The position numbers and the translations under genes are program-made. The notes below the pieces were generated by a model, which was not told the origin of the DNA, searched no databases, and saw only the letters and a list, made by a program, of their open reading frames with translations. Of a DNA stretch of 64,000 nt, positions 36,457 through 45,351 are shown piece after piece; the stretch's first letter is position 1; each line of letters opens with the position of its first letter. Source of the stretch: Flavobacterium nitrogenifigens (GTDB lineage Bacteria > Bacteroidota > Bacteroidia > Flavobacteriales > Flavobacteriaceae); the NCBI RefSeq assembly GCF_003254565.1, contig NZ_QJRI01000174.1, positions 62,001-126,000 of the forward strand, given 5' to 3'.

Positions 36457-36529
36457 GAGTCAATTAGTCAATTTGATAATTAGATAATACCAAAACAATT
36501 ATCTAATTGCCACATTTTCTCATTCACTA
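36457..36529. repeat. AAT-type octamer element between scoA and bla
   Basis: Plus: GAGTCAAT, TAGTCAAT, TTGATAAT, TAGATAAT (36457-36488). Minus: TAGTGAAT, GAGAAAAT, GTGGCAAT, TAGATAAT (36498-36529). The minus array includes the stop codon of scoA. With the copy at 35470 it flanks the beta-lactamase gene in direct orientation. Confidence 0.85.
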
Positions 36530-37228
36530 ATTTCTAGCTCTTACAGTTCGTTGTTCAATCCTCTTTTCAAATTTTTCTCCTTGAAAGATACGCTGTACCA
36601 TAATTCCCGGAATATGAATCTGATTTGGATCTAAAGTCCCAACTGGAACCAATTCTTCTACTTCTGCAATTGTGATTTTCCCAGCGCCAGCCATACAAGC
36701 GTTAAAGTTTCTAGCTGTTCCTTTAAAGATCAGATTTCCTGCTTCATCACCTTTCCATGCTTTTACAATGGCAAAATCGGCTTTGAAAGCTTCTTCCATA
36801 ATATGCATTTTTCCGTTGAATTCGCGTGCTTCTTTTCCTTCTGCCACTTCCGTTCCGTATCCTGCTGGAGTAAAGAATGCAGGTATTCCTGCTTGAGCTG
36901 CACGACAGCGTTCTGCAAGAGTTCCTTGCGGAGTTAATTCAACCTCTAATTCTCCCGAAAGCATCTGACGCTCAAATTCGGCATTTTCTCCCACATAAGA
37001 AGAAATCATTTTTTTAATCTGCTTTTTCTGCAACAACAATCCTAAACCAAAATCATCTACACCTGCATTATTAGAAATACAAGTTAAATCTGAAATTGAT
37101 GTGTTTACCAACGCTGCAATTGTATTTTCAGGAATACCACATAATCCGAAACCGCCAAACATGATGGTCATGCCGTTTTCAATCCCTTCAATAGCATCCT
37201 GAACGCTATTTACTTTTTTTGTTATCAT
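36527..37228 (-). CDS. scoA: 3-oxoacid CoA-transferase subunit A
   Basis: 233 residues. The CoA-binding Gly-rich loop [13 protein letters not shown] is at the start. [30 protein letters not shown] is highly family-typical. Forms the complex with ScoB to activate acetoacetate. The promoter is not evident in the 165-nt upstream gap. The beta-lactamase gene follows 98 nt downstream. Confidence 0.94.
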   Translation of the reverse strand: MITKKVNSVQDAIEGIENGMTIMFGGFGLCGIPENTIAALVNTSISDLTCISNNAGVDDFGLGLLLQKKQIKKMISSYVGENAEFERQMLSGELEVELTPQGTLAERCRAAQAGIPAFFTPAGYGTEVAEGKEAREFNGKMHIMEEAFKADFAIVKAWKGDEAGNLIFKGTARNFNACMAGAGKITIAEVEELVPVGTLDPNQIHIPGIMVQRIFQGEKFEKRIEQRTVRARN

Positions 37229-37393
37229 AACAAACTATCTTTATTGCTGAATATTTTTGATAAAAATAAGATTTTTAGATTAAATTATAACGATTTCGTA
37301 AAAATAAAACCAAAAGAAAAATCCCTTTACAAATCTTTCAAAAGACTAGTAAAGGGATTGATATATAATTAGATAAGCATTATTGCAACAATG

Positions 37394-39700
37394 TTACAAT
37401 TCAAACTCGTCAGTATTTTGTTCAGTTTGCGTAGTGTCTTTTACGACAGCTGGTCTTTGATAGCAATCTACTTTAATAGAAAGATTTGCTGGACGTTCAA
37501 ATTCCGATTTTGAAATCTGAAGATCTTTATCGGCATAACACTTTTTCATATAATAACCCCAAACTGGTAAAGCTGCTGTAGCTCCTTGTCCGTAAGTCAA
37601 GCTTTTGAAACGCGCTGAACGATCCTCACATCCAACCCAAACTCCAGTCACTAAATTTGGAACCATTCCCATAAACCAACCATCAGACTGGTTTTGCGTT
37701 GTTCCAGTTTTACCTGCAATTGGATTTGTAAACATATATGGATATCCTGTCCAACGGTTATCTCCACTTCCACCGCCTTGCGTACGTAAACGCACACCAG
37801 AACCACTTTCTGTAACCCCTTCAAGCAATTTGATTACTGCAAAAGCAATATCTTTATTTAAAACGTCATGAGACTCTGGAATCGGCTCATAAATAACCTC
37901 ACCGCTTTTATTCTCAATCCTGCTTAAAAACTGTGGTTTTACATAAACTCCTTGGTTTGCAAATGTGCTATACGCCGCAACCATGTCTTCAACCGTAATA
38001 TCTACAGCTCCTAGTGCGATAGATGGCTGTACCGGAATTTCTGTTTTAACCCCTAATTTCTTCGTCAATTCTACAACTGCTTCAGGGCTTGTTCTGTCAA
38101 TTAATTTAGCCGAAACTGTATTAATAGAACCAGCCAAAGCTTGTTTTAAAGTTACCATACCACGGTAAGTATGGTTTGAGTTTCTTGGCTCCCAATCTTC
38201 TGTTACGTGGTGGCGCCCTTTGTGAATCATAAACGGCCCGTCCAAAATGGAATCACAAGGAGACATATTCAATTCTTCAATTGCCGTTGCATAAACGAAA
38301 GGCTTGAAAGTAGAACCAACCTGTCTTGCTCCTTGTCCTACGTGATCGTATTGGAAATATTTATAATTAATACCTCCAACCCAAGCTTTAATTGCTCCTG
38401 TTTGAGGCTCCATCGACATTAAACCAGATTGTAAAAAGTGCTTGTAATAACGAATAGAATCTAACGGCGTCATTACTGTATCTCTTTCTCCTTTCCAAGT
38501 AAAGACACGCATTTTTGTTTTTACTTTGAATGAAGCAATAATATCATCTTCGCTTTTGTCCATTTCTTTCATCTGAGCCCAGCGAACAGAATTCTTCATT
38601 GCCTGCATCATGATTCTATCTGTCTCAGCTTGTGTGATATTTACGAATGGAGCATTTTTATTGTTTTTTTGATCAATATAAAACTGTTGTTGAAGATTTT
38701 GCATGTGTGCTGCAACAGCCTCTTCAGCATAAGTTTGCATTCTAGAATCTATCGTAGTATAGATTTTAAGACCGTCTTTGTAAATATCGTAGTCAGATCC
38801 GTCTGGTTTTTTGTTTTCTGCTACCCATTTCTTCATATAATCACGAAGATACTCTCTAAAATAAGTGGCTATACCTTCACGGTGGCTTTCTAGCTTAAAT
38901 TTCAAAGTAATTGGCAAAGCTTGAAGTCTTTCTTTTTCAGCTTCAGAAATCATTTTTGCTTTTGCCATTTGAGATAAAACCACATTACGGCGATTCTTCA
39001 CTCCTTCTGGATTTCTAACGGGATTGTATAAACCTGAGTTTTTGAACATTCCAACCAAAATAGCCGATTCATCAACTGTCAAGTCTTTTGGATCTTTAGA
39101 AAAATAGGTTTGTGCTGCAGAACTTACTCCAACAGAATAATTTCCGAAGTCATAAACATTGCAGTACATCGCTAAGATTTCATTCTTAGTATATTGTCTT
39201 TCCAGACGAATAGCGATAATCCATTCTTTTATTTTTTGCACAATCCTGAAAGGAAGGAATTTAGACCCTTCACCGTGAAACAATTGTTTTGCAAGCTGTT
39301 GTGTCAATGTACTTGCACCACCGTTTGTTCCTAAACTAAAAACGGCTCTTAAAGTTCCGCGTCCATCAATTCCTGAATGCTCATAGAAACGTGCATCTTC
39401 AGTTGCAACAAGCGCTTCAACCAGATTTTTAGGCAAATCCGAATATTTAAGCTGAGATCTATTGGTTTTGAAATATTTACCTAATACTACTCCGTCAGAA
39501 GAAATAATCTCTGTCGCAAGGTTTGAATCTGGATTTTCTAAATCTTCAAACGAAGGCATAGATCCAAATAAACCCCATGAGGCAAATAAGAAGAAAGCTA
39601 AAACCCCTAATAAAGAGTAAGCAAATACCCTCCAGAATTTCTTCTTGTAATAATTAATATCCTTAGTTTTATTTGATGGATTGTTTTTTTTAGCAGCCAT
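37394..39700 (-). CDS. mrcA: class A penicillin-binding protein 1A
   Basis: 768 residues. Builds and crosslinks peptidoglycan. A short cytoplasmic tail and a single membrane helix (about 28-48) precede the GT51 glycosyltransferase domain (EDARFYEHSGID with catalytic Glu; then GGASTLTQQLAKQLF). The transpeptidase follows: VGSTFKPFVYATAI (Ser nucleophile), an SxN-type segment SINT, and KTGTTQNQSDGWF. The glycosylase and transpeptidase are therefore both intact. It is the last gene in the ricT-gldH-mrcA run (10-nt gap after gldH). Confidence 0.96.
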   Translation of the reverse strand: MAAKKNNPSNKTKDINYYKKKFWRVFAYSLLGVLAFFLFASWGLFGSMPSFEDLENPDSNLATEIISSDGVVLGKYFKTNRSQLKYSDLPKNLVEALVATEDARFYEHSGIDGRGTLRAVFSLGTNGGASTLTQQLAKQLFHGEGSKFLPFRIVQKIKEWIIAIRLERQYTKNEILAMYCNVYDFGNYSVGVSSAAQTYFSKDPKDLTVDESAILVGMFKNSGLYNPVRNPEGVKNRRNVVLSQMAKAKMISEAEKERLQALPITLKFKLESHREGIATYFREYLRDYMKKWVAENKKPDGSDYDIYKDGLKIYTTIDSRMQTYAEEAVAAHMQNLQQQFYIDQKNNKNAPFVNITQAETDRIMMQAMKNSVRWAQMKEMDKSEDDIIASFKVKTKMRVFTWKGERDTVMTPLDSIRYYKHFLQSGLMSMEPQTGAIKAWVGGINYKYFQYDHVGQGARQVGSTFKPFVYATAIEELNMSPCDSILDGPFMIHKGRHHVTEDWEPRNSNHTYRGMVTLKQALAGSINTVSAKLIDRTSPEAVVELTKKLGVKTEIPVQPSIALGAVDITVEDMVAAYSTFANQGVYVKPQFLSRIENKSGEVIYEPIPESHDVLNKDIAFAVIKLLEGVTESGSGVRLRTQGGGSGDNRWTGYPYMFTNPIAGKTGTTQNQSDGWFMGMVPNLVTGVWVGCEDRSARFKSLTYGQGATAALPVWGYYMKKCYADKDLQISKSEFERPANLSIKVDCYQRPAVVKDTTQTEQNTDEFEL

Positions 39701-39710
39701 AACTATTTTT

Positions 39711-40190
39711 CTAATCTTTTTGTTCTATTCTAAAACCAACGTCTGTAATTCCTTGTAAAGCTTCAACTCCAGGAATTTTACCTGATTGTCTAACAGCTTG
39801 TTTGATATGAACTTTATATTTTCCTGTAAATTTTACATCTTCTTTGTAAAAGAGCTTACTTTCTTTTATATCAGAAAATCCATTTCCTAATAAAGTCCCG
39901 TCTGGTGCTGCCATTTGATATTCTAACGTATCTACTTTTGTGAAACCGCTTGGGGTTTCTAAAGCTACAATCAAAAACAAATTATTAAACGGATAATTAT
40001 TATTATCTCGTATGTTTACAAAGGCATTGTATTTTTTTGTAGAATCTAAAACCGGCAGATCAAAGCTTATAATACTGTCTTTGTGCCAAGCGCTTCCAAC
40101 AGATTTATACTCATCAAATACTCTTTTTTTATCACAAGAAAAAAGAAGTATTGCTGCCAAGAGAAGAATTCCGCTATTTTTTATTCTCAT
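39711..40190 (-). CDS. gldH: gliding motility lipoprotein GldH
   Basis: 159 residues. Lipobox LLFSC (Cys19). The central LEYQMAAPDGTLLGNGFSDIKE and the final VEALQGITDVGFRIE are typical of GldH. In Flavobacterium johnsoniae gldH is needed for gliding and stabilises the type IX secretion machinery. Its start overlaps the 3' end of the ricT gene by 17 nt. Direct neighbour of a class A PBP, as in other Flavobacterium. Confidence 0.93.
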   Translation of the reverse strand: MRIKNSGILLLAAILLFSCDKKRVFDEYKSVGSAWHKDSIISFDLPVLDSTKKYNAFVNIRDNNNYPFNNLFLIVALETPSGFTKVDTLEYQMAAPDGTLLGNGFSDIKESKLFYKEDVKFTGKYKVHIKQAVRQSGKIPGVEALQGITDVGFRIEQKD

Positions 40191-41571
40191 TTTTAGTATT
40201 CGTTATTGGTTTTCTAGGTTCAGCAGGTTTATTTTCATTTGAATTCTGCTTATTCGGATTGTTTTTATTCGAATTATGCTTTTTCTTATGATTTGGCTTG
40301 TTTGGATTTGGTTTATTCCCAGCATTTCCATTGTTCGCATTTCCAGCGTTGTTCGGATTATTATTTCCTGCTGGTTTAGCATTATTCGCATTTTTTTCCT
40401 GCTGTGGTTTTACCGGAGTTGCAACACCTGCTGGCTCAGCATTTTGTTTACGTTTGCGATTTGGTTTTTTCTTTCTTTTTGGCTGATCAAAGCGAGTTAA
40501 ACTCTCCTGACCCATTGCATTATTAAAATCTTTTTCTGGTTCTGCAACTACCTCAACAGCAAAATCTTCTAAAGAAGAAACTTTATTTTTCAGTTTATTT
40601 TCAGCGATAATTTCTTTTACCTGATCAATTTTTAAAACATGCCAATTTGCAAAATTGTTTGTATACGCAAACCACATTAATCCTTTAAAAATATCTTGTT
40701 TTTGGCAGACAGCGTCTCCTTTTTCCGTAATCAATTTGGTATCGTAATCAGGAAAATCTTTTAAAGCATCCATATAAGTGTCTAATTCATAGTTTAGACA
40801 GCATTTTAATTTTCCGCATTGCCCCGCTAATTTTTGCGGATTCAATGACAACTGCTGATAACGAGCTGCAGAAGTATTCACGCTTCTAAAATCTGTTAAC
40901 CAAGTAGAACAGCAAAGTTCACGTCCACAAGAACCAACTCCACCTAAACGAGCCGCTTCCTGACGGAAACCAACTTGTTTCATTTCAACTCTAGTACTGA
41001 ATTCTTTAGCAAAATCTTTAATCAGCATTCTAAAATCGACACGATCATTTGCTGTGTAGTAAAAAGTCGCTTTAGATCCGTCTCCTTGAAATTCGATATC
41101 CGAAATTTTCATTTCCAATTTGTGCTGAATCGCCAATTCACGCGCACGAACCTTCATTGGTTCTTCACGATCACGGGCAACAGACCAAATATCAATATCT
41201 TTTTGAGATGCTTTTCTATAAATTTTTGGAACGTCATTACTTTCGTAATTCACCCCTTTTTTCTTCATTTGAATCTTTACCAATTCTCCTGTAAGGGTCA
41301 CAATTCCAATATCATGTCCTGGCGAAGCAACAGTTGCTACAATATCGCCAATACTTAAAGTTAATTTCTCTGAATTTCTAAAAAATTCCTTGCGTCCGTT
41401 TTTAAAACGAACCTCAACACAATCAAAAATCGCCTCTCCATTGGACGGACTCATGTTAGAAAGCCAGTCAAAAACCGTCAATTTATTGCAGCTATCGGTG
41501 CCGCAAGTCCCATTATTTTTACAACCTTTTGGTGCGCCACCATCTGAGGTTGAACAACTTGTACATGCCAT
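40174..41571 (-). CDS. ricT: PSP1-domain protein, RicT/YaaT-like
   Basis: 465 residues. N-terminal Cys-rich patch (CTSCSTSDGG, then CKNNGTCGTDSCNK) and the PSP1 C-terminal domain (GSCGRELCCSTWLTDF, then GQCGKLKCCLNYELDTY) with the conserved Cys cluster. In Bacillus such a protein helps RNase Y-related mRNA maturation as an Fe-S complex. The last 90 residues are an Asn/Lys/Pro low-complexity tail, common in Flavobacteriaceae. Overlaps gldH, so they are one transcript. Confidence 0.9.
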   Translation of the reverse strand: MACTSCSTSDGGAPKGCKNNGTCGTDSCNKLTVFDWLSNMSPSNGEAIFDCVEVRFKNGRKEFFRNSEKLTLSIGDIVATVASPGHDIGIVTLTGELVKIQMKKKGVNYESNDVPKIYRKASQKDIDIWSVARDREEPMKVRARELAIQHKLEMKISDIEFQGDGSKATFYYTANDRVDFRMLIKDFAKEFSTRVEMKQVGFRQEAARLGGVGSCGRELCCSTWLTDFRSVNTSAARYQQLSLNPQKLAGQCGKLKCCLNYELDTYMDALKDFPDYDTKLITEKGDAVCQKQDIFKGLMWFAYTNNFANWHVLKIDQVKEIIAENKLKNKVSSLEDFAVEVVAEPEKDFNNAMGQESLTRFDQPKRKKKPNRKRKQNAEPAGVATPVKPQQEKNANNAKPAGNNNPNNAGNANNGNAGNKPNPNKPNHKKKHNSNKNNPNKQNSNENKPAEPRKPITNTKNENKK

Positions 41572-41921
41572 AATTATATATGTAGTGCTGCCAGATTGCA
41601 GCTTAAGTTCATAAACGTTTGATCGGTAAAGATAGTATTTTTTTTATTTTGCTTTTTATTGATAAAAACTAAAGAGCTGTTAAATAAAAAAACAAGTTTT
41701 TTTGTACGCAAATTTTTCCCAAATTTCCCTTCCGTTTTCCTTTTTTTAAAATATTTTCTCGAAAAATCCTATCTCTGTCAGTTTTATCACTTAAAACAAA
41801 CTTTTAACTTTTTATCCTGAAATATATTTAGCAATTTTATGTTTTATCTTACAACAAGATTTGAGAAAGCCCAATTTTAGGCTAATTCAAATCTTAATTT
41901 TCATTTTAAAAATTAATCAGA
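41572..41921. other. 350-nt gene-free gap between divergent ricT and ankyrin genes
   Basis: Very AT-rich. I see no array of octamers, no clear TAnnTTTG with a -33 partner, no hairpin with a T tail and no conserved ORF. Confidence 0.6.
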
Positions 41922-43103
41922 ATGCAAACACAAAACCAGATTGAAAATTTCCTTTTTCAGGGAAAATTTGACGAGGCCAGAGAATGTCTAAATAACGGAG
42001 AAAAATTTAATGAGCAATATCTAAAAAACAATTTTTCGCAGATTGCAGCCAAAATTATAGACGCCAAAGAAATTGATTTCATCGAAAAACTAATAAAAGC
42101 GGGATTTATTGAAACCGATATTTACGAATTGGACAGTTTTGATCAATCCATTTTTAAACCGCTGACTTTATATTTAAAAGATGACGAAGATTCGATTACT
42201 TTTTTTAAAGAATTAATGTCGAAAATGGATAACCTTAACGACGAAATCAGCGATAAAACCCTTCTTGGTTATTTTCTTGAAAAAGGTATTTCACCAAAAA
42301 TAGTTCAAGTTTTAGTTGATGTTTTTGGGGCTAACACTCAGTATAAGAACAATGCAGGAGAAAATTTCATTTATACTGTTTTGAATATTTACGGTCTAAA
42401 TCCTGAAAAAGTAAAAGAATATATTACCATTTTGATCGATAATGGCGTTGACATCAACGAGAAAAATATTGTTGGAACTACTCCGTTAATGTGCGCCGTT
42501 AAAAGAAATCGAAAAGAACTTCTTCCATTTTTATTAGAAAATGGTGCCGATGCCAATGAAACCGATAACCAAAACAATACGGCTTTTTATTATGCCGTTG
42601 CAGAACAGTTTTCGTATGACATGTACGATGCCTTAGCATCAGTCTCTTCGCCAAATTTTAATATAGTGAATAAAGACGGCCGAACGTTGTTCACCAATTT
42701 CATCAGTTCGCTATCTGTTTCTCCAAATAATATAACTTTTTTAGAAAGATTATTATCTGATGGGGTCGATGTGAATTTCTGCGCGCAATATTACGGCCAG
42801 CCAAAATCAGGTATTGATTTTATTGTCGAAAAGAAATCGGACATCTTGAAATCGGTTTTAGAGAATGTTTCTTTAGATGTAAACGAACAAGACAATGAGG
42901 GAAATACCATTTTGCATAAAGTCTGTGCTTACAATGTTAATTACGATGCAGAAATGGCAAAAGAAACCTATAGAAAAGTAAAACTGTTATTAGATCAAGG
43001 TGCCGACATTTCGATTACAAACGACAAAGACGAAACGGCTTTAATGCTTGCTTCTGGAGATAACCTCAAGATCAAAACCGTTGAACTTTTAATGAAACAA
43101 TAA
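41922..43103 (+). CDS. ankyrin-repeat protein
   Basis: 393 residues. Several ankyrin repeats are seen, the clearest at about 175-205 (GTTPLMCAVKRNRKELLPFLLENGADAN) and 320-390 (GNTILHKVCAYN, then LLLDQGADISITNDKDETALMLAS). The first 130 residues are repeat-like but degenerate. No signal peptide, so cytoplasmic, with a protein-binding role likely. First gene of a three-gene run (29 and 17 nt gaps). Confidence 0.88.
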   Translation: MQTQNQIENFLFQGKFDEARECLNNGEKFNEQYLKNNFSQIAAKIIDAKEIDFIEKLIKAGFIETDIYELDSFDQSIFKPLTLYLKDDEDSITFFKELMSKMDNLNDEISDKTLLGYFLEKGISPKIVQVLVDVFGANTQYKNNAGENFIYTVLNIYGLNPEKVKEYITILIDNGVDINEKNIVGTTPLMCAVKRNRKELLPFLLENGADANETDNQNNTAFYYAVAEQFSYDMYDALASVSSPNFNIVNKDGRTLFTNFISSLSVSPNNITFLERLLSDGVDVNFCAQYYGQPKSGIDFIVEKKSDILKSVLENVSLDVNEQDNEGNTILHKVCAYNVNYDAEMAKETYRKVKLLLDQGADISITNDKDETALMLASGDNLKIKTVELLMKQ

Positions 43104-43132
43104 AACGATCATTTATTTAAAATTATTCAAAC

Positions 43133-44485
43133 ATGTCAATGTCATTTATAGTTGCCTGCGAAAATGGGAACCGAAAAATAGCCGAATTGCTGCTTCAAAA
43201 TAAAGAAGTAGACATAAAATATACTGATGAAAAAGGAAGAACTGCTCTTCATTATGCTGCACATCGTGGTTATCTCGATATTGTAAAAATTCTAAGCGAA
43301 GAAGGTGCCGATATTAATTACGAAGATCATCAGGGAGAAACACCTTTGTACTTTGCCTGTCTTCAAAAACAAAAACAAACGGCGCTGCATCTTTTAGAAA
43401 ACGGAGCAGAAATCACGAAGAATGATAAATACGGAAATAGCCTGCTGCATTTAGTCGTTCAGACAGCTCAAATTGAAATTGCAACAAAGTTGCTTCAATC
43501 TGGAATCGATGTTAATTTACTGAATAACAATGGAGAAACTCCACTCTTATTGGCCTCTGCAAAATTAAATAGAGAAATCATACAACTGCTTTTAGACAAT
43601 GGCGCCGATATTAATGTAACCGATAAACAGGGAAATACGCCTCTTATTTATGCTTGTTATACCAAATCGATTCCGATGGTGACTTTGCTTTTAGATAACG
43701 GTGCCGATATAAACCATACGAATCATTCTGGTGAAAATGCACTTTTAATTGCTTGCTATGAAACCAATAGAATGTTAGCTAAATTATTGATTGAAAGAGG
43801 ATCAGATGTATTTACTTCAAGCAATAATGGATATTATCCTGTTTGGTACGCTTGCGCGAATAATCAAAAGGAAATCGTGGCTTTGTTTTTAGAAAACGGA
43901 GTTGATGTGAATTATAGCAAACCAATGGCTGAAGACACTTCTTCAATGAATGATTATTTGGATTGGATTGTAAGCGCCACAAATATTTCGAACGAATCGA
44001 GCTTTACCTTAAACAGTTCATACAACTATGGCGGAGAAAGCCTATTGCATGTGGCAACCAAAAAAGGAAACCTTAGCATGGTGAAGCTGCTTATTGAAGC
44101 TGGAGCAAACATCAATATTCAAGACGAATCTGGAAACACACCGCTCCATTACAGCGCTGCTAATGGAAAGAAAGATGTTGTAAAATATTTATTAGACAAC
44201 AAAGCCGATGCTTCAATCGTAAACGTAAAAGAACAAAAAGCAATTGATTATTCTAACGTAAAAGGTTTTAATGAAATCACTGAAATGATTTTGAAATATG
44301 CTCCGTCAGGAACTATTGTAAACCCGATAAATACTCCGCAACAACCCGAAACGCCAAAAACAGAAGCTTCAAATTCGATGGAAGCAAAGAAAAAGGCATT
44401 ATTAGATTTAAAGGAACTTCTAGATGCCGGAATCTTAACTTCGGAAGAATTTGATGTTGAGAAAAGCAAAATTTTAAAAGGATAA
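43133..44485 (+). CDS. ankyrin-repeat protein with a C-terminal SHOCT domain
   Basis: 450 residues. About ten ankyrin repeats (residues 5-385, e.g. KGRTALHYAAHRGYLDIVKIL) form one solenoid. After a Pro/Thr linker the C-terminus reads KALLDLKELLDAGILTSEEFDVEKSKILKG, a good SHOCT (short C-terminal domain) match, usually an oligomerisation or partner-binding tail. Same strand as the previous ankyrin gene but a different frame, and each has its own start, so they are separate genes rather than a frameshift. Confidence 0.9.
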   Translation: MSMSFIVACENGNRKIAELLLQNKEVDIKYTDEKGRTALHYAAHRGYLDIVKILSEEGADINYEDHQGETPLYFACLQKQKQTALHLLENGAEITKNDKYGNSLLHLVVQTAQIEIATKLLQSGIDVNLLNNNGETPLLLASAKLNREIIQLLLDNGADINVTDKQGNTPLIYACYTKSIPMVTLLLDNGADINHTNHSGENALLIACYETNRMLAKLLIERGSDVFTSSNNGYYPVWYACANNQKEIVALFLENGVDVNYSKPMAEDTSSMNDYLDWIVSATNISNESSFTLNSSYNYGGESLLHVATKKGNLSMVKLLIEAGANINIQDESGNTPLHYSAANGKKDVVKYLLDNKADASIVNVKEQKAIDYSNVKGFNEITEMILKYAPSGTIVNPINTPQQPETPKTEASNSMEAKKKALLDLKELLDAGILTSEEFDVEKSKILKG

Positions 44486-44502
44486 ATATAAATAAACACA
44501 AA

Positions 44503-45045
44503 ATGAAAAAAATCTTAAATGCCACAACTCTATTTTTAGTATTAATTGCCGGAAGCTTAGTTTCTACATCTTGCACCAATCTTTCACCAGAAAAAACCTT
44601 TGAAATTGCTGCTTTAAATTCGAATTTATTATCTCGTTTTGGAAGTAAAGAAATCAACGAAAAGCTTCAATCTGAAGCACAAGTTTATGATGAAACTCAA
44701 AAAAAGATGATTCCGTCTACTTATCAAGACTCTTTTAAATATGATATAACGAATTTAGAAACCCGATTAAAAACAATTCAGGACATACCGGAAGATGAAG
44801 ACAACAAAGAACTTCTTCAAGCATCTAAAGACTTATTTACTTATGCAATTACAAAACAAAAAGAAGGCTATTTGCCAATTGCAAAGCTGAAAGATGAAAA
44901 AGCTTCGCCAGAACAAATTGAAAAAGCAATTGCTGATTTTGACGCTTCAACTCAAAAGGATATTGATGCGAAGTTTACCAAATTGATGAATGTGGCACAA
45001 ACTTATGTTGATAAACATAATATTAATGCTAAAATTGGAATGTAA
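44503..45045 (+). CDS. putative lipoprotein, helical
   Basis: 180 residues. Signal peptide with lipobox STSC (Cys24). The mature part is almost all amphipathic helix with many Lys/Glu/Gln. Follows the SHOCT ankyrin gene by 17 nt and ends before a strong terminator, so it is the last gene of that run. Family not recognised. Confidence 0.7.
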   Translation: MKKILNATTLFLVLIAGSLVSTSCTNLSPEKTFEIAALNSNLLSRFGSKEINEKLQSEAQVYDETQKKMIPSTYQDSFKYDITNLETRLKTIQDIPEDEDNKELLQASKDLFTYAITKQKEGYLPIAKLKDEKASPEQIEKAIADFDASTQKDIDAKFTKLMNVAQTYVDKHNINAKIGM

Positions 45046-45060
45046 ATTTCTCTTATCATA

Positions 45061-45106
45061 AACAACAAACCCCATTTTGTAATGTTACAAAATGGGGTTT
45101 GTTGTT
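45061..45106. terminator. very long 22-bp perfect hairpin
   Basis: Arms 45061-45082 and 45085-45106 are exact reverse complements with a 2-nt loop (core AACCCCATTTTG). A T/A-rich tail follows. Between convergent genes, it can act in both directions. Confidence 0.9.
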
Positions 45107-45120
45107 TTAATTTATAGATT

Positions 45121-45351
45121 TTAAGTCTCCTTAACCGTAATAATTTTCACTGGACAAGCTTTTGCAGCCAATTCACAGCTTTCAACAATGGCATGATTCG
45201 GAGATTTCAATGTAAAAAAACCTTTTGCATTCTGCGAATGAATGAGAACCGATTTCCCATCTTTTTTAGACATTTGAAAATGAACTGGATCCATTTCAAC
45301 GCAATAATTACAGCCAATGCACTTATCTCTTTGTAAAGTTATGATAACCAT
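45121..45351 (-). CDS. [4Fe-4S] ferredoxin
   Basis: 76 residues. One [4Fe-4S] site: Cys11, Cys14, Cys17 (CIGCNYC) and Cys66 (CPV); a further Cys59 is nearby. A small soluble electron carrier of the YfhL-like size. Its ATG overlaps the stop codon of the U32 gene (TAATG), so they are co-translated. In E. coli the ferredoxin-like YfhL is known to be needed by the U32 tRNA hydroxylase TrhP, so this is probably its electron donor. Confidence 0.9.
   Translation of the reverse strand: MVIITLQRDKCIGCNYCVEMDPVHFQMSKKDGKSVLIHSQNAKGFFTLKSPNHAIVESCELAAKACPVKIITVKET

Noticed and set aside
40276..40500. Antisense ORF over the ricT C-terminal tail
   Set aside because: It is the mirror of an Asn/Lys-rich tail, giving a hydrophobic low-complexity product.
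41922..44485. One frameshifted giant ankyrin gene
   Set aside because: The first gene ends at a proper stop, a 29-nt gap follows, and the second has its own ATG and complete repeats.
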